From Stemphylium vesicarium (Eukaryota > Ascomycota > Dothideomycetes > Pleosporales > Pleosporaceae): a stretch of 64,000 nucleotides of DNA. The notes beneath the pieces were generated by a model. That model was not told where the DNA came from. It worked only from the letters and a program-made list of their open reading frames with translations, and did no database searches. The translations under genes were made by a program, and so were the position numbers. The stretch spans positions 62,001-126,000 of the forward strand of contig QXCR01000044.1 of NCBI GenBank assembly GCA_004380135.1, written 5' to 3'. Below are positions 53,895-64,000 of the stretch, one piece after another (the first letter of the stretch is position 1; each line of letters begins with the position of its first letter).

Positions 53895-56800
53895 AAGTCG
53901 GGTGGGCTGTCTGGCAAGAGACGCAAACAAGAGTCGGACATCTTATATGATGTGCGTTTCCTGGGGCAATTGAGAGCAGGCTGTTATCATCTCCTTTCTA
54001 GGCATCGTTTCGATTCAACGGTTTCTTTGATCTTGACCTGCACCATGTGCATGGTGCTTACGGGGCCGATCTTTCTTTCCTTCCGTAGCCGAGGTATGAC
54101 GTTACTTCACGCTTGGGCCTCAACCTTGAATTCAAACACTCTTGGTTCTCCAGCTTTTTTCATTGGCGGTCTCGGAGTTGAAGGTATTTATCAAACTACT
54201 TACGTAGAATTTACCTACTGCTTTGCAATCTTGAACTTCACTATACCAAATGTCTAACAATGATGGTTAGTTTTGACATTATGCCTCTTACTCTCGGTGA
54301 AAATCCTCGCTGCGTTGCTTTCAACTCTGTGGTGGGTGCCAGGAACCTCGGCAGAGCCGCAATCTGCGCACATTACGCACACACCCAACTGCCACGCAAC
54401 AACATTCACCGGAATGACGGAGGAGCCTCTGGGCATCACCGCTTCCGTTCACCGGTTGTTGTAGAGGCCTGGTGGTCGGCGATGATGACTCGCCGTCACC
54501 GGAATTTATAAGCCGTAGTCGGAAACATGCTGCTATCTTGAGGGCGGCCTCCTGTTGAGAGATTAACCTGGAGATGTGTTGGCGAAAGGACAACCAGTCG
54601 AAGGTATCGAAGGACTCAAATTGGGTTCGGCGAAGGCGCATCGAGTCCTTCTAAGTGATAACAATATGCTGGGCGTGACGGGCGTGCATTTGCGAAGGAT
54701 GCGGAGGTCCTCTCGCTGATGCGGGGGGAGGTGGAGGCGGCTCCACACCCGCATATTATCCACCGATCAGCAAAGTTAAAGGCAGGGCGAGGGCAAGGCG
54801 GGGGAGCGGGCAGGACGTGAATCGAGCATTTCCCTCATCGTCCGCGCAGTCATGGACTTGTGAGTTTGGATCGTGAGGCGAGCTGGGCGAGTAGTCTCAA
54901 TGCAGTGCTGCAAGATCATGACCGCTTGTGTACAAGATAGAGGCATACCATCCAGTCGATTCTGAGAGAGGCCTATCACGATGGCAAGATGAGGCTCTGA
55001 GACTGCTTCGCGCCGGACCGGAGTACAGCTGTGCCACTCACCTACCATGAGGGTAACGTGTGCTGGGGGCGCCATATTATTTGCCACATGTGAGGCACGT
55101 TGCGGGTACGCAACGCAATGCGAGACACACAAGATGGTCCGATTATTGCGGCTCTGCTGCAGCAGTAGCAGTAAATAATAGGGCCTATTGCAGGAGGATC
55201 TCGCCAGGGCAGAGGCGCGATCCCGAGGAAAATTGACCGCTTCTGTCTGCCAATGTATTGCTATCTTGTGGAGGACTCATCGGCCGCCTCCCAAGTGTGA
55301 AAGCCTTCCTAGGCATCGCCGAGTACGCGCTCGTGGTGATCATGGACTCGAGGCTGATTTCTGACGGCGTCGGCTTGTGAGACCTGAGATATGACAAACG
55401 ACGAGGCTGTGGTTGGCTAAGGCCAAGAATCCCGTGGAACGATTGGACCCAGATACCAGGTGGGGTTCACGCGGAGACGCGGAGACGGAACGGGAACGCT
55501 AAGTGAGGTGGTCTTAACCCATCGCGCCCCGTCTCCGCGTTGCAACGTCCCCTCTAAAAAAGGCGTTTATTACGAGTGCGACTCTGCCTCAACGTGCCAT
55601 CTGAAGGACTACTTTGCAGGTCATGCGCTAGGTGCAGGCAATCGGGCATCAGTGCATCAGTGGAGGCCGCTGACAAGAGCGCGCAGCCGTTGTCTAGATG
55701 GCGTTAGAAAGCTCATCTTAATCTGCATGTACATTCCTGCCAGAGGACGCGGGGCAGACGCGCATGCTGTAGGTGCATGAAGAGTCGAGTATCTTAGGAC
55801 GTGGAGCAAGTGACCGTCGTTCGAATGCGAAAAATTTCTGAAGGTGATGATGCGTTGCGAAACAACGTGCGCGTGCTACGTTGGACGGCTCTATTTCGTC
55901 CTTCGTCGGTAGCATGTCGTGGATCCTTTGCTGCAAGGCATTTGGGTCGTCACCCCACATCTGAAGGCTGCTAATGATAGGTAATCCGATGGTCGCCGCG
56001 TCTAGGTTTCTGAAATCGCTCTACTGCGGGTTTGATTGGCTGTTGAAACACCTCAGACTTCCGGTGGGAGGATATTGGGCTGAACAAAAGGATCTTCGAA
56101 TGTCTCGCTGGACCACTAGCCAAAGTCCACACCTCGACTCAGCCTCCTCACAAGGCACACTTGAGGCGTAATCGGTTCGGTTTGACGTAAAGATACCTGA
56201 TCAGAATGAGTTCTTTTTGGGGGCCGTCAACCTAAGGATTTTGGGGCTGAGGCATCTTGAGTTGCATTCTTGTGCTCAAAGAATCTTTACACGAAGACAT
56301 AACTAAAGCTATGCCTCCTGAATGTCAGAAGAAACTTCTGCGCTTCTGTCTTTTTCTTCTGATCAGTTTACCGATCGCCCGTTGCGTTTCAGTTTGTTCC
56401 GTAGCCTAGTTCTCCAAGAAAACCGGTCAAGTCAACCCCACGCCGCGCACGCAAGTTGGCTCGCCTCTACGATCATTCCTCCTGGACTCCCTGAACTTTC
56501 CACAAGCGGCATTGAGAGACTGCCAGACCACTATGTTCGGCAAGCAAAGGTAGCATCCGCTGCCGCGGCCGCGGCCGGTGTCCAGGAAAGACGCCGCCTC
56601 ATATCTGGAGTAGGAATGCAGGTTGCCGGCATCACCAGTGTCCTGTTCCAGAATGAGGGTCTCGAAAACCTCCATATTGCAATCGGAGACCAGAATCAGC
56701 CACGACGGGGTTTTCTTGGCGCATGTGTGGGAGCTCGGATGTCGCCTATTGCTTTTTCGATCTGGCCTTCACACTCGGACATATCCCGATGTCATCCTTT

Positions 56801-57634
56801 CACTCGCTCGTGAAAGCGACCTCGCCTTAGGTAACGACTTTATCCTTGTCATCCGCTTTGATCCGATGCGCGTGTTATTCCTCAAGGAGCGCGGCGAGTG
56901 GTCGGAAGCCAATGAGCCTAAGTGAAGCTGCCGTGCGCGAACATCAGCGGCGTGTTTCGAGCATGCAGAGAGCGATGTCAAGTCCTCCAACGCCTTTTTG
57001 CCTTTCTGCCTTGTTATGGCTTTCACAGGCAGGACATTGGGTATCGACACCTCGGACTGGGCACCAAGTTGAAACCTGGGTGGCTATAGTGTTTTGGTCT
57101 TTCGTATTTGCTGGAATCTACAGTGCGACTGTGATGCTGGCCGATGGATTCCTCCAGAAGTACACATGCTCAAGTGTGTCTATGATTCCTGCTCCTGCCG
57201 AGCTGTGCTGGGGGTAGATAAGGTCCTCCTTCACTCTCCTCAGTGTCCAGTACAACATATTTGGAGTGACTTCCCGCCATCTTGAAGATGCTCATTCGAT
57301 TTGAAACGAATCGTCGCTGGAGAATCACGTGAGTTCGTCTTCCCAACCCATAGGAAGCACAGCTCCACAACATTCTTACTGACGACCGTACAGCATCTCG
57401 TCCAAAACTCACGCTATTGCAGAGCAACCAACGCTGGCCGGTACCGACAGATTCGTTTCCGACTCAGCGACACAGGAGACCGGCAATAATTGCACGCGTT
57501 CAACAAGCCCTGTACCTTCACGGTGCCTGAAAAGTCTCGTTGAAAACGACTTTCCGACTTCCGACCCAGTGCCAAACACTAGGCCTCGAGGCCACGTCTG
57601 GAGATTCTGTCGACTCCTAATCCAGGTTGACAGA
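53895..57634. other. Gene-poor stretch with one possible broken gene
   Basis: 3740 bp. Most is without recognisable content. At 56322-56922 two overlapping plus-strand frames (56322-56813, then 56623-56925) read like one protein cut by a frameshift near 56690, but no family is recognised. A GC-rich repeat of GCGGAGAC units lies near 55472-55490. Confidence 0.45.
56322..56925 (+). pseudogene. Possible frameshifted orphan coding remnant
   Basis: Frame 56322-56813 gives a Ser/Ala-rich start and RRLISGVGMQVAGITSVLFQNEG. From about 56690 the better frame is 56623-56925, with SHDGVFLAHVWELGCRLLLF and a charged ending through LVIRFDPMRVLFLKERGEW. The composition of both parts is protein-like, but no family is recognised and no splice sites explain the switch. 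Could equally be chance. Confidence 0.25.
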
Positions 57635-58917
57635 ATGGATTCCAAATATAATGCAGCCGTCGATCGTAATGACCCTCCACCAGCTTATGCGCAATGGTCA
57701 GACTATTCCAGATTTCTTCAGGTTCACGAGCTTTCGGAGGATTGCTGTACTCCAGAGCTCCCAGGATCAGCCCCGCCCGCCGAAATGGAAAGCCCCTTAG
57801 AAGAAAGTGCCGAGTCCGACTATGACAACGAACCATTTGTCAAACAATATCCAGTCGTCAAGTACGATTTGGCGATAAACACGACCGTGTCACAAAAGCT
57901 TCTTCCTACCGAAACACCAACCCCGCTCCGAAGGCTAGACATGCAACAATACCCAAATCGTGTTCCAAGCCTAGTCCTCGGCGGGCAGTCTCAAAAATCC
58001 TCACCTGTTTCACCCGAGACGCCAGATACGTATGCGAGCTACGGCTCTCAGTTCCAACCAAGCACGGGCTTGTTCGGCAGCGTTTCATTGCCCTCTGATG
58101 ATGTATCCTACTCCCAGAACAGTTGGACAGCGACCAAAGTTAACTGCATGGAAGAAGCGTATGCTTCACAACGCATTCTTGGGCCTAGCGTAGGAAGAAG
58201 TCTTACTGGGCCTATTGCATCTAACGTTCGAGTTCCAGAGGCAGAGTCTAGATTTCAACGTAATGACCGTCGGTATGGAGCGACCGAATTTTACTCTGAA
58301 GGCCTTGGAATGTACACCGTAAGCAATGATGGCGTACCATTCGCATCCGAAAGCTTTCTTGCCAAATTCATTGCACCGTCATCTGATACGATAAGTATCC
58401 GGCCTGGTACCTATGAATATCATGAGCGGTGGGGATGGCAACAAAGCCCCGTGTGTGACCCAAAGACGGATAACGGCAATACGGCTAATGGTTCGTTCAT
58501 GGCAAATGCATCAAAAAGACCATACCACACGAACCAATCGAGCGAGCGACGACATTACAACAACTATGTTGAGCTTGAGGAAGGACCACTCCCACAGATC
58601 GACTTGCATCCTGGAGACCACAGAGGAGCAGGATACGCAGAAGTTCCCTGCAATCAATGCGAGGCGGTGTTCCATGGCAAGTACGTGAATCCTATCGGGA
58701 TCTTCTTCTTGAAACTCCTACTGACCATGGGATCAGGTACGGAAAAGGCAATCTGAAACGACACGTTCGCAGTTTCCACGCTGCGCTGGCGTCTGCTATG
58801 AGGATAGCGTGCCGCTGTTGCGAGAAGACATACAGACGGCGAGATGCTGCTCGCAAGCACGAGTGGAAGACGCATCGTTTGGCTGATGCGAAATCGAAGA
58901 AGCGAACCAAAAGCTAG
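57635..58917 (+). CDS. C2H2 zinc finger protein, 2 exons
   Basis: Probable nuclear DNA-binding regulator. Exons 57635-58680 and 58737-58917 give 408 residues. The first 345 residues are low-complexity, Ser/Pro/Tyr-rich, with SPVSPETPDTYASYG, typical of fungal activator regions. Two fingers lie at the end: CNQCEAVF...GNLKRHVRSFH, cut by the 56-bp intron after the FHG-K codon, and CRCCEKTYRRRDAARKHEWKTH. The tail KSKKRTKS is basic. The first finger has 15 residues between the second Cys and first His instead of the usual 12. The ATG at 57635 is chosen; an in-frame ATG 22 codons upstream (57569) is possible. A related gene lies at 62713. Confidence 0.85.
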
Positions 58918-61900
58918 TGCTGGGCGCAACACATGTGATCGGCTACGATGCTTCGTGCATCAAGCGCAGATCAGGAACTGGTAATCCTCCTTTGAGGCCG
59001 CGTGCGGCCGTATTTTCTTCTATTCCAATAATCCAAGTGTTTAATTCCGTGGCCGAAAGGGTTACAGGCAAGTTTTACGACCTTTACGTAGTTCCCAGCA
59101 TCTGCAGACAATTAACTATATTCCAATCTCAGCATCTCGATACAATGCTCTCAAGAAGTGCGTGACAAGGCCTGTGAGACTGAGTCTCGGGCGGCGTCCG
59201 AAACGATGAGGCTCTCACGCAACCAATAGACGCCGATGTGGCTGTTTCGATGCTTGATGAGGTCATGCAGCATCGAATCTTCAGCATGTAACCCCACAGA
59301 AAGTACACATGACTCAGAAAGGATCTGTGGAGGAGAAGACGGATCCCACGCACAGACCTGCGGGTGACATGCACGTAACAGTGCTTCCACGTGTAAAGCG
59401 CTGCAGCGTGTCCAAAGGCCATGCGAGCACTGGTAGAAACCGGATAAAAATTCCAAACAAGCTAACAAGTGCCAAGAGGGCAGCTGGTGTGCGTTGGGGG
59501 GCAAAGCAGGGTGCGTATTGCATCCAGCGTGTCGGCGCCCTTGAACCCAGTAGCACCCCATTCGCAAATCAACGGGGCGTACGTCGTGCATGTAGGCAAA
59601 CGGAATCTTCAGCTTGCATGAAACAAGGGAAACGTTTGTGGGCCGCTAGCATGCCACCATGTCGGAACTCTGCAGGAAAAACGTGGTCTGAAGGCTTTCA
59701 CGACCCCGAGGCAGCCTCGGCGTAAATGCCTGATTGGTGCCGGCGATTTACCTCGCAGCACACAACTCTAACAGGTAAAATCGATGCTTGCTTTGAATGC
59801 TTCAAGTGTGCGCCCTTTAAATAGCCCGGATCAGCGCCAGCATGTGGCACTGAAGAGTACCAGCCGGCTAAGCACATGGTAGTAGCCAGACGCAAAGGCT
59901 GTTCGTGCGGTGCATCCCTCACGCCATTCCCTTGTTTCATACGCCTTCCGAGACTTCGGCAAGTTTACTTCCAACTGTGCCAGCCTCGATGGAAGAGTTG
60001 TTTGATGAGTTCGAGGTAGTGCGAAGTTTGCAAATGCTTCACAAGGACGACACTTCCCATTTTGGAAAATGCCAAGAACTTGAGTTGTCCCCGACCACAA
60101 TATGTAGCATACGGCCACGTTCGGTGGATCGAGTTGGTGGCAATGATCACCAATATCCCAGAGAGCTTGGTTTCATCCCAAGCGAATGGTGTGTAAGATC
60201 CAAAATGTCGGTGAGACGGCTGAATCGGCTTGGAGGGGCTCTGCGAAATAGTGTGGCGACACCAGAAGACAGGCCTTGATTGATGAAATGGGCGGAACGC
60301 GCGTTAATGTGCGGCTCTGCACCTCGAGGTAACGCCAGTAGGATGTGTCGTTTCAACACCGACTCGTAGCAAACGAGCAAATAGGTCTGGGCCTTGTCCC
60401 GGTCCGAGTAACGGGGATAGTCTTACTGATCGCGCGCATAATGTAGCTGTTCGTGAAGGCTGCGGTGGGCAACGCGCGATGGCGGGCGCGTGACAGCGGC
60501 CCAATTACGCTAGTTCAAGATAAGATTCATCCCGAGGTAAGGTCGTGCCGAGGAGCCTCGCCTAATCTCAAATAGGAATCTTACTGGTATCGTGTCTATC
60601 GCCTCCGCTCTTCATTATCCGGCTTCCAACGTGTTACTACCCGTATCATGCTGTAGGCGCTTGGAACGATGGGCTGGAAGGACAGGCGGTGGGGGAATTT
60701 AGACCAGCACCATCCCCATGTCGAGTACACGCACTAGACGGTAGCTGAGGACGACGGCCTGGATGGCAATTCCAGTGCGCCAACAAGCTACAGCTGTTGG
60801 ATCGATTTGTTGTGCACATATCCGGCATTCCTTCAGTACCATGCGCAGCATACTGCGATCTCTTTTGCCGTATGGATCCTTTCGGTCGGTACCTCGGTTG
60901 CGTATTTGCGCAGAGTGTTGATCTACGCCACGCCGCTCGTGGTGGAGCTAGTGGAATTGCTGGCTTTGCTTCTTTCTCACATCAGGAAGGTACAAGCCCT
61001 GCGGAAAATCTGGAGGCATGCCACAGTGGAAACCGATTCCCTACATGCATTGACATAGTAACAACTACGATCTTGATCAACATGATGTTGTCCGCCTCGT
61101 ACATGTGCAATTGACTGCTTGCATCGTGCGGGTGCGACGTTTACAGCTGCGTGATTGCGGCATAACCAGCTGCAGGAGCCCGCATGGCCGGCTTTCCTTC
61201 TGGCGTGGGCCAGCCGAGGTCTCGCGCATTCTTCCTTTCAACGTCAATGACCGATCTGTGAAAATTCCACACCCGGCTGGACGTTGTGGCGCCAGTGAGA
61301 ACAGAGAGCTCTTGTTGCACCATTCAGGTCGCTTAGCGGTACTGGGCGTGTATCGCGAGACTCCCGTTCGGCGTCGCCTAGAGCAAGCGCGTCAATGTGT
61401 CGAGAATGTAGGTAAAAGCGGTCGCTGCAAGCCACCTGCATGAGACATGCGAACAGCAGGTAGTTTAAGCCGTCTAGGCTTGATGAAAAGCAGCTGCACC
61501 CCAGACTGAAATGAAATTCGATGAATGCTTCTCAATCCCCTCACATCTGTCATGTATGTTGGAACGCGCCCATGATCCTCATGCCTTCAAGTCGGCACGC
61601 TCGTCCCATACTGGACTATCTCCATTGCCCTTTTTCTGTCCATATTGACGGAGGATTGCTCGATAAAACGCTGGCGCATGCAAGCTTTCCCAAGACCAAT
61701 GGATCATTCGGGGGTCCTTCGGGATTGATTGGCAAGTCCTGGATCCACTTTCTACAACAGCACCGGCCTGTGCTGGCCCTCTCGCGCCTTGGTCCGCCGC
61801 CGGTGTAGCCTGATCCTATACCTCTAACAAGTTGAGAGGTTAGGCAAATCTTCAAGGATGTTTGACGTGGCATCAGACAGGTTGCAGCACTGAGGCACCC

Positions 61901-62712
61901 GAGTAACTTCCCGGAGGACCATCGACAAGATAGGGTGATTCGTTCTCTGTAACCCAGCGTCCTGCCATTCCATGACCTCCGGCTTGCTGATTGACTGCGC
62001 TTCTTGCTAGCTCCGATTAGGCTTCATGTGATTCATCGTCCTCCGGTTTAGTTGCTACCGCCAGAGCGAACTCTCCGCGTCACCCTCTGCCGCTCGTACA
62101 CAACATCTCAACCCCCCTCGCTCCTGCAAGCGACCTCTTGAACGTTTCGCTCAGCCTTTGCGCCTCAGTCTTCAAAGCATATTTCGCACAACGTGATAGA
62201 TCAAATCCGAGCCCTGCCGTGTCGAGGGCAAGGTCCAGACAGGACTGCCAGTACCCTTTCGCACAAGAGGCTGTCGAACAGCGACGTATGTTCCAGCACG
62301 CCATCTCTTCATAGCACAAGCTCACGATCACTAGTAGCACCCGTCGTTGTCGTTGAACGCAGCCATCCAGCATCGATCGAGGCGTAGGCGTCGCCTCGCC
62401 AGCCAGATACTCTTTGGTCCCATCGAGGAACACAATCGTCGCTGCGGAATAAGCTGGTCGGCCCGGTCGACACATACAAGGCTGGCAGCTCGGTGACAGC
62501 CATCAAGGAGTTCCATCAAGAGTTGTCGTCACGGACCTGGGTTACTTCTCCTGTCCTGCTATCAGGTCGACAATAGATCTCAACAGCCTTAGTAAGGTGT
62601 CTCGAACCCCACGCCATCATTGTTGGCACCCAACAGTTGCTCTTCAACGGTACTCGAAACAAAGCTTGAACCCACGGTTTCCGTTCCAATCATATACTCG
62701 ACATCCAACACC
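58918..62712. other. Gene-poor stretch between two zinc finger genes
   Basis: 3795 bp. Open frames up to about 146 codons on both strands, none with recognisable features or splice partners. Confidence 0.5.
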
Positions 62713-63987
62713 ATGAGCGACGAGAGAAATTGGCCGGAGGGGCCGGAGGGGCCGGCAAGCCAAGGGCTATATCCAAGCTCGCGGTTCACTGCTTCAAATG
62801 ACCACAGCCTTCAGAGCCCAAGTTGTGCACATCGGCCGGGAATGCAGCAGTATGGTTATGGGGCTGAAGGCGATTTTGTTCAACCAGAACGAGGATTTGT
62901 GGACTCCCTCAGAGGTCTTTATGAGGCAACAGGAGGCGATCCGGAGCTGCAAATGCCGGAATCACATCCGCAGAGCTTCCGGCAAGAACCGATTTGGGAT
63001 CAAGGAGAGATTGATCTGACATACATTGAACCGGCTCCAGATGCTAGCTTCGGATGTGAGGCATCGCCGTCTGCTGATCATTATCAGTACCCGGAAGTAA
63101 ATTTTGGCGATACAGTGGGCGACAAAGGGCTAACCAGCCCACAGCTCAACAACACCAACCCAACCTCACTTCTGCCCAGCCGTAACGGGCTGCCCTACAG
63201 TACGCAAGCGCACACAGGACCATGGTCGCCTTTTCAAGTAGCCGACCCCAGCCAGTTGCTCCCATATGGAAGCGACATGAGGACAAATGTTTGGGAATGC
63301 CACTCCGACGTGACAGGGTCAACTTCCGCTTCCAACTTTCCGGATTCGCATAGCATGCTACCAGGGGGTTCCGGAACTCCCATCACCTCGGTGACTGATG
63401 CAAACAACATATTGGTACCACGAAACCAATTCGCCATTCCTTATCCGAGTGATCCCTGGGAACGAGTCTCACCCGCCGCAAGCACCTTCGGATTGGGAGG
63501 TCCGTTTGAAGATCGCATCGAGATCAACATCCACGAACCTTCCACATCAGCCAACCCTCTAGGAAGCCGCGCGACATATCCACATTCGGAACCAGGCACC
63601 CGCTTGCCTTTACCTGGGTTTATGGCGAGGAGGTCTTCCGTATCATCCCAAACGACAGAGAGCTCCTTCCAAAGCATTGAGACCAGATTTCTTCCCGATG
63701 TTTTGAAATGTGGTGTGGCTGGTTGTGATAAGACCTTCCGTGGTACGTATCGAAGAGGTAACCTACAGAGACACATGAGGACCGTCCATGCCGGCAGTGT
63801 GTATGAATGCGAGGAACCCACGTGCACCAAGGTTTTCAAACGATCGGACGCTCGGCGCAAGCACTACAAGAAACACCATCCGTGGCTCGCAGCTGATAGC
63901 CTATCCTCGTCGCGTTCGAATGGATCTAGATCTTCCGGCGGGAACCAGGAGGGTGACTTCAATTACATGGCTGGATGGTCCACCTGA
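62713..63987 (+). CDS. C2H2 zinc finger protein, intronless
   Basis: Probable nuclear DNA-binding regulator of 424 residues in a single exon. The ATG at 62713 has a good context (ACACCATGAG); the frame is open 31 codons further up. Near the start a 9-bp duplication encodes PEGPEGP. Residues about 20-325 are Ser/Pro/Gly/Asn-rich and likely disordered. Fingers: CGVAGCDKTF...GNLQRHMRTVH, near residue 335, with 15 residues between second Cys and first His, then CEEPTCTKVFKRSDARRKHYKKHH. The tail is Ser-rich (SLSSSRSNGSRSSGG). The finger block matches that of the gene at 57635 closely, apart from longer Cys-Cys spacing, so the two are paralogues. Confidence 0.87.
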   Translation: MSDERNWPEGPEGPASQGLYPSSRFTASNDHSLQSPSCAHRPGMQQYGYGAEGDFVQPERGFVDSLRGLYEATGGDPELQMPESHPQSFRQEPIWDQGEIDLTYIEPAPDASFGCEASPSADHYQYPEVNFGDTVGDKGLTSPQLNNTNPTSLLPSRNGLPYSTQAHTGPWSPFQVADPSQLLPYGSDMRTNVWECHSDVTGSTSASNFPDSHSMLPGGSGTPITSVTDANNILVPRNQFAIPYPSDPWERVSPAASTFGLGGPFEDRIEINIHEPSTSANPLGSRATYPHSEPGTRLPLPGFMARRSSVSSQTTESSFQSIETRFLPDVLKCGVAGCDKTFRGTYRRGNLQRHMRTVHAGSVYECEEPTCTKVFKRSDARRKHYKKHHPWLAADSLSSSRSNGSRSSGGNQEGDFNYMAGWST

Positions 63988-64000
63988 GATCATCTTTAAC

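Noticed and set aside
1..64000. CRISPR arrays, bacterial operons or riboswitches
   Set aside because: The window is eukaryotic with spliceosomal introns; no regularly spaced repeats were seen.

Overview
The window is nuclear DNA of a filamentous ascomycete, most likely a dothideomycete of the Pleosporales type. This is inferred from protein character, short phase-consistent GT-AG introns (46-122 bp) and gene content; no marker gene fixes the species. Exon structures were assembled by hand by matching splice sites, reading phase and protein-family sense. Total coding lengths divide by three in every gene, but RNA data would be needed to confirm ends. Layout: 0-34 kb is gene-dense. It opens with an aspartic protease and a convergent P450, followed by a DUF423 membrane protein. 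Next comes a housekeeping block for ribosome making and splicing: RPA43, PRP43, PRMT5/Skb1 and IMP4. Then follow two small secreted cysteine-containing proteins, a large secreted GH106-like glycosidase, a very-long-chain acyl-CoA synthetase/fatty acid transporter, a KIN17/Rts2-type zinc finger protein with a GC-AG intron, an F-box-like acidic protein, a second P450, a PTH11/rhodopsin-like membrane receptor, CWC25, ESF2 and SYF2. At 34.3-38.2 kb lies one 1282-residue NRPS-like reductase with adenylation, thiolation, reductase and SDR domains, the architecture of the fungal glycine betaine reductase ATRR. At 39.5-42.5 kb lies a decayed copy of what I read as the fungal domesticated reverse-transcriptase gene family (rvt). 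It carries two stop codons, frameshifts, an internal deletion and a 156-bp solo LTR whose removal with one 5-bp target duplication restores the reading frame. A segment of it matches the histone H3 tail for eight residues. From 42.5 kb to the end the window is gene-poor. About 20 kb holds only a second rhodopsin-like receptor, one F-box gene, one orphan tyrosine-rich protein and two paralogous C2H2 zinc finger genes, separated by 1.6-3.9 kb stretches in which I recognise nothing. The genes do not form one pathway. Two themes stand out: clustered RNA-processing and ribosome-biogenesis genes (RPA43, PRP43, IMP4, ESF2, CWC25, SYF2, PRMT5), and secretion, sensing or niche genes (GH106-like enzyme, small secreted proteins, receptors, P450s, betaine reductase). 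No rRNA, tRNA or CRISPR array was found.
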